Part shown: in pieces, positions 55,090 through 63,155 of the stretch
Layout: every line of letters starts with the position of its first letter
How positions within the stretch are numbered: the first letter of the stretch is position 1
From: Mycobacterium sp. 1245805.9
GTDB taxonomy: Bacteria; Actinomycetota; Actinomycetes; Mycobacteriales; Mycobacteriaceae
Direction: 5' to 3'
NCBI RefSeq assembly: GCF_001672915.1
Contig: NZ_LZKR01000047.1
Coordinates: forward strand, 1-64,000
DNA length: 64,000 nucleotides
Program-made: the position numbers and the translations under genes
The notes under the pieces: model-generated
The model's input: only the letters and a program-made list of their open reading frames with translations
What the model was told of the DNA's origin: nothing
Database searches by the model: none

Positions 55090-56288
55090 CCGGGCTGCGC
55101 GGGGAAGCGGCGATCATCGGGATCGCCGAGCTGCCCGCCGAAAAGCGACCAAGCGGGCCGCCGCGGTTCACCCTCGACCAGTACGCGTTGTTGGCGAAGC
55201 TGGTCATTGAGGACGCCGGCGTCGACCCCGGCTGCGTCAACGGCCTGCTCACCCACGGGGTGGCCGAATCCACCATGTTCGCCCCGGCCACACTGTGCGA
55301 ATACCTCGGCATAGCACTGGATTTCGGGGAGCGGGTGGACCTGGGGGGAGCCACCTCGGCGGGAATGGTGTGGCGCGCCGCGGCGGCCGTGGAGCTCGGC
55401 ATCTGCGACGCCGCGCTGGCCGTCGTCCCAGGGTCTGCCTCGATGCCGCAGTCCCAGAGGCGCCCGCCACCCGCGCCGAATTGGTATGGGGCGTCGTCGA
55501 ACACCTACGGCTCCCCGCAGGCCGAGTTCGAGATCCCGTACGGCAACGTCGGCCAGAACGCACCCTATGCCCAGATCGCCCAGCGCTACGCGGCCGAGTT
55601 CGGTTACGACGCCGCCGCCGTCGCCAAGATCGCGGTCGACCAGCGCGCCAACGCCTGCGCGCATCCGGGCGCGGTGTTCCACGGCACCCCGATCACGGTG
55701 GACGACGTTCTCGCCAGCCCGATGATCGCCGATCCCATCCACATGCTCGAGACGGTGATGCGGGTGCACGGGGGAGCCGGGGTCCTGGTCGCGAACGCCG
55801 ACATCGCACGCCGAAGCCGCCATCGCCCCGTGTGGATCACGGGCTTCGGTGAGCACATCGCGTTCAAGACCCCGACCTACGCTGACGACCTGCTGCGCAC
55901 GCCGATCGCGCGTGCCGCCGAGAAGGCGTTCGCGATGGCGGGGCTGAGCCACTCCGATGTCGACGTCGCCTCGATCTACGACTGCTACACCATCACCGTG
56001 CTGATGAGCCTGGAGGACGCCGGCTTCTGCGCAAAAGGCCAAGGCATGTCCTGGATCGGCGACCACGATCTGACCTACCGCGGCGACTTTCCCCTCAACA
56101 CCGCGGGCGGTCAACTGTCCTTCGGTCAGGCCGGGATGGCGGGGGGCATGCACCACGTCGTGGACGGCGCGCGTCAGGTGATGGGCCGGGCCGGCGACAC
56201 GCAGGTGCCCGGCTGCGACGTCGGGTTCGTCACCGGCAACGGCGGGATCATGAGCGAGCAGGTCGCCCTGCTGATCCGGGGGGACTAG
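55086..56288 (+). CDS. Ltp2-like SCP2/thiolase-family aldolase
   Basis: 400 residues from a GTG overlapping the previous stop. It has the thiolase fold without the usual nucleophilic Cys: the position reads DLGGATSAG. Conserved features include MVWRAAAAVELGICDAAL, YASIYDCYTITVLM and GGQLSFGQAGMAGGMH. Mtb Ltp2 is a retro-aldolase that cleaves the C-17 side chain beta-hydroxy-CoA with a DUF35 partner. Here the next gene is a DUF35 protein. The reaction would be retro-aldol release of propionyl-CoA or acetyl-CoA. Confidence 0.85.
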   Translation: MTGLRGEAAIIGIAELPAEKRPSGPPRFTLDQYALLAKLVIEDAGVDPGCVNGLLTHGVAESTMFAPATLCEYLGIALDFGERVDLGGATSAGMVWRAAAAVELGICDAALAVVPGSASMPQSQRRPPPAPNWYGASSNTYGSPQAEFEIPYGNVGQNAPYAQIAQRYAAEFGYDAAAVAKIAVDQRANACAHPGAVFHGTPITVDDVLASPMIADPIHMLETVMRVHGGAGVLVANADIARRSRHRPVWITGFGEHIAFKTPTYADDLLRTPIARAAEKAFAMAGLSHSDVDVASIYDCYTITVLMSLEDAGFCAKGQGMSWIGDHDLTYRGDFPLNTAGGQLSFGQAGMAGGMHHVVDGARQVMGRAGDTQVPGCDVGFVTGNGGIMSEQVALLIRGD

Positions 56289-56289
56289 C

Positions 56290-56697
56290 GTGACCGCCGA
56301 CTATCCCGTGCCCGAGCCCACGCCCGTCTCCCGACCGTTCTGGGACGGCCTGGCGCAGCACCGAATCCTGGTGCAGTACTCGCCGTCGCTGCAACGCCAC
56401 GTCTTCTACCCGCGCAGCCTGGCGCCCGGTTCCCTCGCCGACGACCTGGAATGGCGCGAAATCGACGGCGCCGGAACGCTGTACACGTTCACCGTCGCGC
56501 GCCGACCCACCGGCCCGCCCTGGGCCGACGCGGTGCCGCAACTGCCCGCGGTGGTGCAGTGGGACGCCGGCCCACGGGTCAGCACCGAACTGGTGGACGT
56601 CGACCCGGCCGACATCCGAATCGGAATGCGGGTCGCGCCCGTGTTTTACGATCTGCCCGAGAGCGGAATCACTTTGCTGAAATACCGGCCGGCGTGA
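56290..56697 (+). CDS. DUF35 (OB-fold) protein, zinc cysteines lost
   Basis: 135 residues from a GTG. LEWREIDGAGTLYTFTVARRPTG and PRVSTELVDVDPADIRIGMRVAPVFYD are the DUF35 OB-fold. The rubredoxin-like zinc ribbon normally ahead of it is present in outline (VQYSPSLQRHVFYPRSLAPGS), but its cysteines are Ser/Ala/Gly. DUF35 proteins bind the Ltp2-type thiolase. In Mtb it is the C-terminus of ChsH2. The loss of zinc ligands is confirmed by direct reading of the codons. The next gene's start overlaps its stop. Confidence 0.85.
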   Translation: MTADYPVPEPTPVSRPFWDGLAQHRILVQYSPSLQRHVFYPRSLAPGSLADDLEWREIDGAGTLYTFTVARRPTGPPWADAVPQLPAVVQWDAGPRVSTELVDVDPADIRIGMRVAPVFYDLPESGITLLKYRPA

Positions 56698-57680
56698 CCG
56701 GGCCCGCGGCGGAGGCCACCATGGACGACCCGATCGACGGCGTCGTGCAGGCGATGCTGCGGGACCTGAACGACGGATTCCCCCGCGTCGAGACGATGAC
56801 CGCACCGGAGGCGCGGGCCGCCATTGCGGCACGGCGCCTGCCCGTCGACAACCTCGGGGACGTTCGCGACACCATCGACCACGCGATCCCGGGCCCGGCG
56901 GGCGCGATCCCGGTTCGGATCTACCACCCGCACGGCGGGCCGTTGGGCCGCCGCCCCGGAATCGTCTTCTATCACGGCGGCGGATTCGTGTTCTGCGACA
57001 TCGAATCCCACGACGCCTTCTGTCGCGCCCTGGCCCGCGGCAGCCAGGCCGTCGTCGTGTCCGTCGGCTACCGCCTGGCCCCCGAACACCCCGCGCCCGC
57101 CGCCCCGCTCGACGCCTTCGCCGCGTTCTGCTGGGTGATCGAACACGCGGCCGGGCTCGGCATCGACCCCGCGCGGACGGCGGTCGCCGGCGACAGCGCC
57201 GGCGGCAATCTCGCGGCCGTCACCGCGATCCTGTGTCGCGAACGAGGGGCCGCCCGGCCGGCCGCCCAGCTGTTGCTCTACCCGACCATCGACCCGTCGT
57301 TCGACACGGACAGCTACCACCGCTACGGCACCGGATACGTCAACACCCGCGCCGCGATGCAGTGGTACTGGCGGCAATACCTCGGCGCCGACCGGCTCGT
57401 CGACCCGCCCTACCTGGTGGCGCCGGCCCGAGCGGATTCTCATGCGGACCTGCCCCCCGCGGTGATCGCCACCGCCGGCCTGGATCCGTTGCACAGCGAG
57501 GGATGCCACTACACGCACCGGCTGCGCGGCGCTGGGGTACCGGTCGTGCACCGCGATTTCCCGGGATTGTTCCACGGATTCATGACAATTCAATCCTTTC
57601 CGCCCGCCGCCTCGGCGCGCGAGATGATATGCGGCGACCTGCGTGCGCTCCTGCTCCCGACCCGATGCGAGGCCACATGA
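56694..57680 (+). CDS. HSL-type alpha/beta-hydrolase (esterase)
   Basis: 328 residues from a GTG overlapping the previous stop. FYHGGGFVFCDIESHDAF, SVGYRLAPEHPAP, VAGDSAGGN, an acid in AGLDPLHSEG and His in LFHGFMT form the full family IV esterase set. It is a paralogue of the esterase at 22541-23467. It overlaps the third BVMO gene by four bases (ATGA). A BVMO followed by an esterase could make and then open a lactone. Substrate unknown. Confidence 0.88.
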   Translation: MTGPAAEATMDDPIDGVVQAMLRDLNDGFPRVETMTAPEARAAIAARRLPVDNLGDVRDTIDHAIPGPAGAIPVRIYHPHGGPLGRRPGIVFYHGGGFVFCDIESHDAFCRALARGSQAVVVSVGYRLAPEHPAPAAPLDAFAAFCWVIEHAAGLGIDPARTAVAGDSAGGNLAAVTAILCRERGAARPAAQLLLYPTIDPSFDTDSYHRYGTGYVNTRAAMQWYWRQYLGADRLVDPPYLVAPARADSHADLPPAVIATAGLDPLHSEGCHYTHRLRGAGVPVVHRDFPGLFHGFMTIQSFPPAASAREMICGDLRALLLPTRCEAT

Positions 57681-59275
57681 CCGACACCGACGTCATCGTC
57701 ATCGGCGCAGGGTTCGCCGGGCTCTATGCCGTGCACCGGGCAGCGTCGGCGGGCCTATCGGTGCTCGGCATCGAGGCGGCCCCCGACGTCGGCGGCACCT
57801 GGTACTGGAACCGCTACCCGGGCGCGCGGTGCGACGTCGAAAGCGTCGACTATTCATACTCATTCGACGACGCGCTGCAGCAGAGCTGGACCTGGACCGA
57901 ACGCTTCGCTGCGCAGCCCGAGATCCTGGCCTACCTGCGCCACGTGGCCGACCGGTTCGACCTGCGCCGCCACTACCGGTTCGGCGTCGATGTGGTCGGC
58001 GCCGGCTTCGACCAGGACGACGGGCGCTGGCACGTGCGCGCCTCGGGCGGCCAGGAGCACGCCGCGCGTTATCTGTTGTGCGCGACGGGCTGCCTGTCGG
58101 CGGTGAACCGCCCCGACATCCCCGGCGTCGACGACTTCGCAGGCGAGGTGTACTTCACGGCCGAGTGGCCAAGCGAGCATCCGGACCTGCGCGGCAAATG
58201 GGTGGGCCTGATCGGCACGGGTTCGTCTGGCATTCAAGCGGTTCCGCTCGTCGCCGCCGAGGCCGAGCGGCTGGTGGTGTTCCAGCGCTCGGCGAACTAC
58301 AGCATCCCGATGCCCAACCGCCCGTGGTCCCCCGAGGAACAGCAACGGATTCGGGAGGAGTATCCGGAGCGCCGCCGGCTTTCGGCCTACGCGTCGGCGG
58401 GTACGCCGCACGGCACCTACCACAAGAAGGCGGTCGACACCGAGCCGCAAGAGCGCGTCGAGGCCCTGTGGCGGCGCTGGCGCGAGGGCGGCGTGCTGTT
58501 CGCCAAGACCTTCCCCGACCAGAACAGCGACCCGGCGGCCAACGACATCGCAAGGGAATTCGCCGAAGCACGCATCCGGGAGATCGTGCACGATCCCGTC
58601 GTCGCCGCCGATCTCATCCCGATCGACCACCCGATCGGGACCAAGCGGATCTGTACCGACGCCGGCTATTACGCGACATTCAACCGCGACAACGTCCGGC
58701 TGGTGAACCTGCGCCGCGAGCCCATCGAGTGCATCACCGGTGAGGGCGTGCGAACCAGCGAAGCGACCTACCCGTGCGATGTGCTGGTCTTCGCGACCGG
58801 CTTCGACGCGCTGACCGGCGCGCTGACCCGGATCGATCCGAGCGGGCCCGGGGGAGTGCGGCTGCGCGACGTCTGGTCCGACGGCCCGCTGACGTTTCTG
58901 GGCCTGATGGTGCCGGGCCTGCCCAACCTGTTCACCATCAGCGGGCCGGGCAGTCCGTCGGTGCTGGCCAACATGGTGCTGCACGCCGAGGTGCAGATCG
59001 ACTGGGTGATCGAACTGGTGCTGACCGCCCGCCGCCTCGGCCTGAGCGAGGTGGAGCCGCGCCGCGACGCCGCCGAGGCGTGGACCAACCACGTCGCGCG
59101 GGCCGCCGACCAGACGCTGTTCCCCAAGGCGGCGTCGTCGTGGTATTTGGGCGCCAACATCGAAGGCAAGAAGCGCGTATTCATGCCCTACGCCGGGGGA
59201 TTCGGCAACTACCGGCGTCACTGCGACGCGGTGGCCGCGCACAACTACGCCGGGCTGGTGCTGACCACGCGATGA
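57677..59275 (+). CDS. BVMO-like flavoprotein with altered fingerprint
   Basis: 532 residues. FAD motif GAGFAG (10-15), GTWYWNRYPGARCDVES, the NADPH motif IGTGSSGIQ and FRSA/GKW are conserved. The BVMO fingerprint reads FAGEVYFTAEWP (154-165): the His that is diagnostic is Phe160. This suggests changed catalysis, for example oxidase-like or altered substrate, or a still competent enzyme of a related flavoprotein class. It is closely similar to the BVMO at 29472-31097. Its stop overlaps the FadD17-like start (ATGA). Confidence 0.85.
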   Translation: MTDTDVIVIGAGFAGLYAVHRAASAGLSVLGIEAAPDVGGTWYWNRYPGARCDVESVDYSYSFDDALQQSWTWTERFAAQPEILAYLRHVADRFDLRRHYRFGVDVVGAGFDQDDGRWHVRASGGQEHAARYLLCATGCLSAVNRPDIPGVDDFAGEVYFTAEWPSEHPDLRGKWVGLIGTGSSGIQAVPLVAAEAERLVVFQRSANYSIPMPNRPWSPEEQQRIREEYPERRRLSAYASAGTPHGTYHKKAVDTEPQERVEALWRRWREGGVLFAKTFPDQNSDPAANDIAREFAEARIREIVHDPVVAADLIPIDHPIGTKRICTDAGYYATFNRDNVRLVNLRREPIECITGEGVRTSEATYPCDVLVFATGFDALTGALTRIDPSGPGGVRLRDVWSDGPLTFLGLMVPGLPNLFTISGPGSPSVLANMVLHAEVQIDWVIELVLTARRLGLSEVEPRRDAAEAWTNHVARAADQTLFPKAASSWYLGANIEGKKRVFMPYAGGFGNYRRHCDAVAAHNYAGLVLTTR

Positions 59276-60849
59276 CCGAGACCGTGCAGCAGCTGCTGCG
59301 CCAGCGCCGCAACGACGACACCGTCGCCGTCGCCCATGACGACCGGACGTGGACCTGGCGGCAACACCTGGCCGAGGCCGAGGCGGAGGCGGCCGCGTTG
59401 ATCGGCCTCGCCGACCCGGATCGTCCACTGCACGTCGGCGCGCTGCTCACCAACTCGCCGGCGATGTTGCGCGCCATGGCCGCCGCCGCGCTGGGCGGCT
59501 ACGTGTTGTGCGGGATCAACACCACCCGGCGCGGGGCCGGCCTGCTCGCCGACATCCGCCGATGCGATTGCCAGATCCTGCTGGTGGACGGCGAGCACCT
59601 GCCCCTGCTGGACGGCCTGGCGCTCAACGGGATTCAGGTCATCGACGTGGGCTCGACGCGCTACGCCGACGCCGTGGCCGCGGCCCCGCCCCTCGTGCCG
59701 CATCGCGAGGTCAGCGCCGCCGACACCCTGATGATGATCTTCACCTCCGGCACCAGCGGCAACCCCAAGGCCGTCCCGTTCGCCCACGGCATGGCGATCA
59801 TGTGCGGGACCAGCCTGATCTGGCAGTACGACGTCACCGCCGAGGACGTCTGCTATTTAGCCATGCCGCTGTTTCACTCGAACGGGATCGCCGCCGGATG
59901 GGCCGTCGCCATCGGCAGCGGCGCCACGATGGTGCCGGCCAAGTTCTCGCCGTCGCGCTTCATCGACGACGTGCGCCGCTACGGCGTGACCTACCTGAAC
60001 TACGTCGGCAAGCCCCTCGCGCTGATCCTTGCCACTCCCGAGCGCCCCGACGACGCCGACACCTCGCTGCGCGTCGCGTTCGGCAACGAGGCGACCGATC
60101 GCGACATCGACGAATTCGCACGGCGTTTCGGGTGCCGAGTCATCGACAGCTTCGGCTCCAGCGAATTCGCGGTGATCGTGGTGCGCGAGGACGGCGCCCC
60201 GCCCGGCTCGATCGGCAAGCCCTACCCGGGGGTCGGCATCTACAACCCGCGGACCCTGGCCGAGTGCGCGGTCGCGAGGTTCGACGCGCACGGCGCGCTG
60301 ACCAACTTCGACGAGGCCGTCGGCGAACTCGTCAACACCCAGGGTGCCGGACCGTTCACCGGCTACTACAACGATCCCGCGGCGACGGCCGAGCGCATCC
60401 GGCACGGCATGTACTGGTCGGGCGACCTGGCCTACCGCGACGCCGACGGTTGGATCTATCTGGCCGGCCGCACCGCGGACTGGATGCGGGTGGACGGCGA
60501 AAACCTGGCGGCCGCGCCGATCGAGCGAATCCTGGAGCGGCTGCCGCGGGTGGGCCAGGTCGCGGTCTACGCCGTGCCTGACGAACGGGTCGGCGACCAG
60601 GTAATGGCGGCCATCGTGCTGCGTGACGAAATCCCGTTGGAGCCGGCCGATTTCGAGAAGTTCCTCGCCGCTCAGCCCGACCTGTCGCCGAAGGCGTGGC
60701 CACGCTACGTGCGGATCAACGCGGACCTCCCCGCGACGGCCACCAACAAGATCCTCAAACGGGAGTTGATCGCCGCCGGCGTCACCGCCCAGGGCGGGGT
60801 GCTCTGGACGCGTGACGCGCGCGGGACGACCTATCGCGTGACGCCGTGA
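59272..60849 (+). CDS. FadD17-like acyl-CoA synthetase
   Basis: 525 residues. IFTSGTSGNPKAVPFAHG, MPLFHSNGIAAGWAV, TYLNYVGKPLALILATPE, FGSSEFA, MYWSGDLAYRDADGW and ATNKILKREL align with Mtb FadD17, which belongs to the steroid side-chain genes. It activates an acid as its CoA ester. It is the last gene of the operon and converges on the MAB_1171c-like gene with a 34-nt gap. It would feed the FadE pair at the start of the operon. Confidence 0.87.
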   Translation: MTETVQQLLRQRRNDDTVAVAHDDRTWTWRQHLAEAEAEAAALIGLADPDRPLHVGALLTNSPAMLRAMAAAALGGYVLCGINTTRRGAGLLADIRRCDCQILLVDGEHLPLLDGLALNGIQVIDVGSTRYADAVAAAPPLVPHREVSAADTLMMIFTSGTSGNPKAVPFAHGMAIMCGTSLIWQYDVTAEDVCYLAMPLFHSNGIAAGWAVAIGSGATMVPAKFSPSRFIDDVRRYGVTYLNYVGKPLALILATPERPDDADTSLRVAFGNEATDRDIDEFARRFGCRVIDSFGSSEFAVIVVREDGAPPGSIGKPYPGVGIYNPRTLAECAVARFDAHGALTNFDEAVGELVNTQGAGPFTGYYNDPAATAERIRHGMYWSGDLAYRDADGWIYLAGRTADWMRVDGENLAAAPIERILERLPRVGQVAVYAVPDERVGDQVMAAIVLRDEIPLEPADFEKFLAAQPDLSPKAWPRYVRINADLPATATNKILKRELIAAGVTAQGGVLWTRDARGTTYRVTP

Positions 60850-60883
60850 CTCACCCGGCCGGCCGGAGTTGAAACATCCCGGG

Positions 60884-62095
60884 TCATGTAGGGGAATTCG
60901 CTTTCACTTCGGGCGTAGTCTGGCTGAACTGTTCGGTGGCCGCTAAGGCGGGCTTCCACCATTTCGCCAGGGTCAACAATTCGGTGACCTCCTCGTCGAG
61001 GGTTGTTGCTCGGGAGCGCAGAATCGTTGCCACGTCGGGGGACCCGGGCGTGGCGCCCGCGGTTTTGGCTCTGGCGGCGTGAGCCAATTGTAAGGCTTGC
61101 GCCGCCGCGTCGTGATCGCCGGTTGGCACGGAGTTCGCCCGGTGGAACCGGGCCAGCTCGTGCGGCGCTATGTCCCGGAAATAGGGACGCAGGTGCAGGA
61201 TGGCGTCGCGGATTTCGATAACGGTTTGGTGTAGCTGCAGGGTGGTTTTTTGAAATCGATGATTGTCGTGGTCGAGGTTGAAACTGCTGTCCGGGACCAC
61301 CGTTGTCATGCTTGCCCTTAAGGCGGCCAAGTTTTTCCAGGAGCGGCTGGTGGGATCCAGTCCGAGGTAACGCAGCAGTCGCGCTACGAGCGGAACAGCT
61401 CCGAAGCCATACACGATCACTGCTATGCAAAAGGCCTCAAAGCCGTGCGACCACAGCCGGAATTTCAGCGTGTCGGTCCAGCCGAGCTGATCGGTCACGG
61501 CCGAGACCAGCGCTTCTAGGGGGGCTGCTGCGGTCAGCACACCGGCCAGTAGCCCGCCCACGGCGAGGAACAGGTCACGTTTCCGGGTGCTCTTTCGCAG
61601 CTCAGCTGCGAACATCCAAATAGCCCGAGCCGCCAGAAGGAGAATCATGGCCGTATAGAAGCCGCAGGCCAAGACTCCGTCCCAGCCGCCGGCGACTTCA
61701 AGGGTTTGACCGGCGACGCGGGCACGGGTGGCCGCGACCAGGTATGCCACGCATAAGATTACCGCGGCCAGGCGGTAATAGCGGTGACCCCGGCGCGTTT
61801 CGGCCGGTGAGAGCCGAGTCCACAACATCGTGAAGCCAATGAATTCAGTGGCGGCGAAAATCATTGCCGCGGAAGATAATTGCTGAGCGGTGGTGACGCT
61901 CAACAGGGCCCTTTTGGACAGCATGACTTCTACATCGTGCTCACGCAGTAGCTGGATCAGCATGACCCAGGCCATCAGATTGGTGTAGTACCTCTCGTAG
62001 AGGTTGGTCCTGCACCAGCGGAAGCGCGCGGCGAGAAGCACCGCCATGGCGATGATCACGGGCCAGGCGATGAAGCCTGGGACGTTGGAGGTCAT
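60884..62095 (-). CDS. Polytopic membrane protein (MAB_1171c/DUF6545-type)
   Basis: 403 residues. The first ~240 have seven hydrophobic segments (IAWPVIIAMAVLLAA, LMAWVMLIQLL, TAQQLSSAAMIFAA, LAAVILCVAYLV, GVLACGFYTAMILLLAARAI, LFLAVGGLLAGVLTAAAP, FCIAVIVYGFGAVPLVARL). The last ~160 are cytoplasmic, helical and His/Asp-rich (LHQTVIEIRDAILHLRPYF). It overlaps the ImmA-like gene (ATGA). I associate this architecture with mycobacterial MAB_1171c-type putative transporters found beside an ImmA-like peptidase and a helix-turn-helix gene. Function unknown. Confidence 0.75.
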   Translation of the reverse strand: MTSNVPGFIAWPVIIAMAVLLAARFRWCRTNLYERYYTNLMAWVMLIQLLREHDVEVMLSKRALLSVTTAQQLSSAAMIFAATEFIGFTMLWTRLSPAETRRGHRYYRLAAVILCVAYLVAATRARVAGQTLEVAGGWDGVLACGFYTAMILLLAARAIWMFAAELRKSTRKRDLFLAVGGLLAGVLTAAAPLEALVSAVTDQLGWTDTLKFRLWSHGFEAFCIAVIVYGFGAVPLVARLLRYLGLDPTSRSWKNLAALRASMTTVVPDSSFNLDHDNHRFQKTTLQLHQTVIEIRDAILHLRPYFRDIAPHELARFHRANSVPTGDHDAAAQALQLAHAARAKTAGATPGSPDVATILRSRATTLDEEVTELLTLAKWWKPALAATEQFSQTTPEVKANSPT

Positions 62096-62595
62096 CGCCG
62101 ATGGAAGAAGGCGCTACGCATCATCATCGACGAGCGTTCGTTGGCTTCGGCGGCGGCGATCATCAGCAGGGAAGCGAACATTTCGGCATCGCGCTCTTGC
62201 TCGCTGCCGCAATTGCTGCGTCCGAGCACCGCGTGCACGGTTTGAGGGTCAATGTCGGGAAGGATCCGGCGGCACAGGTCGTGTTCGCGCCCCTTGTCTG
62301 CGCCGAAAGCAGGACTTCGCTCGTGGCCTAGGAGCATGTGCCCGATCTCGTGGCCCACGATCTGGTCGATGTGATAGTCGGTGGTCCCGATCTCGTGCAG
62401 GATCAGGTCGTCGTTATCGCGAGCCAGCCACAGTCCGCATGGACTATCGGCCAGAGCGGCGGTGTCGGTCGGGATTAATTTGATTGGGCGGCCGCGCAAT
62501 TCAGCCAGATTGCGGATGAAGACATCCCTGTCCCAGGGGACCGGGATCGGCTGGCGGCGCGCCAGCGCCAAGATGTCACCATTCGAAAGTGTCAT
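62092..62595 (-). CDS. ImmA/IrrE-like zinc metallopeptidase
   Basis: 167 residues. The zinc motif HEIGH is at residues 82-86, with a likely third ligand Glu in SEQERDAEMFAS about 50 residues later. FIRNLAELRGRPIKLIP is the usual N-terminal strand. ImmA/IrrE peptidases cleave partner repressors of the XRE family in phage and stress systems. The XRE gene is immediately upstream (1-nt overlap, TAATG). The target is inferred as the EspR-like protein, which remains unproven. Confidence 0.85.
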   Translation of the reverse strand: MTLSNGDILALARRQPIPVPWDRDVFIRNLAELRGRPIKLIPTDTAALADSPCGLWLARDNDDLILHEIGTTDYHIDQIVGHEIGHMLLGHERSPAFGADKGREHDLCRRILPDIDPQTVHAVLGRSNCGSEQERDAEMFASLLMIAAAEANERSSMMMRSAFFHRR

Positions 62596-63050
62596 TACGC
62601 CTCCGCCTCGCCGCCGCCTGGGTGCGCGATCGGCGGAAGCCGCTCGAGCTCGCGAACGCGGTCAAGAATCAGGGCCACACTGTTGAGCGCCTGCGGAGTG
62701 AGGCCGCTCGCACGCATCGCCAAGTCGCGTACGCCGTTGTCACGCAACGCCTGCAAGAGATTGAGTTGGGCGTCGACCTGTGCGTTCGGATCACGATCAA
62801 CGAGATAGCTGGCCGGTACTCCGAAAAACTCGGCGATGGCGCGCAAATGCTGGACCGTTGGGTTGTCCTTGAGTCCGCTCCTGAGTTGCCAGAGGTACGC
62901 CGGGCTGATCGAGACACCGGTTTGGCTGGTGATCGCGGCCGCGGCGGCGGCGTTCGACAGTGGCGGCGTGTCCGGCCGACGCATTACCTCGAAAAGTTTG
63001 TCGAGGCGGGCCGCCAGGTCGCCCTTCTCCGCACCCTCGGCTGCGTCCAT
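62595..63050 (-). CDS. EspR-like XRE-family nucleoid-associated regulator
   Basis: 151 residues. ISPAYLWQLRSGLKDNPTVQHLRAIAEFFGVPASYLVDRD is a helix-turn-helix that matches EspR strikingly, including SxPYLxQLRSG and the following FF. The C-terminal LLQALRDNGVRDLAMRASGLTPQALNSVALILDRVREL matches the EspR dimerisation region. Mtb EspR (Rv3849, 132 residues as I recall) is an architectural DNA-binding protein. It is divergent from the MmpL gene across GTGTACTC repeats. It is followed by ImmA-like and membrane genes in one operon. Confidence 0.85.
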   Translation of the reverse strand: MDAAEGAEKGDLAARLDKLFEVMRRPDTPPLSNAAAAAAITSQTGVSISPAYLWQLRSGLKDNPTVQHLRAIAEFFGVPASYLVDRDPNAQVDAQLNLLQALRDNGVRDLAMRASGLTPQALNSVALILDRVRELERLPPIAHPGGGEAEA

Positions 63051-63109
63051 GTGTACTCCCGTTTAATATGAGCGCCATCGGCGTGTACTCATGTTACTCG
63101 CTTAAGCGA
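63051..63109. promoter_or_regulatory. GTGTACTC direct repeats and palindrome between espR-like and mmpL genes
   Basis: GTGTACTC occurs at 63051-63058 and 63083-63090, and a variant GTTACTC at 63093-63099. A perfect 12-bp palindrome, TCGCTTAAGCGA, follows at 63098-63109. The cluster lies in the 105-nt divergent interval and may be bound by the EspR-like protein as an autoregulatory site. It could also include promoter elements for the MmpL gene. Confidence 0.55.
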
Positions 63110-63155
63110 TGGTACGTCGGGCGATCTCCGGGCGACAACGTTGGAAGGACACTAC

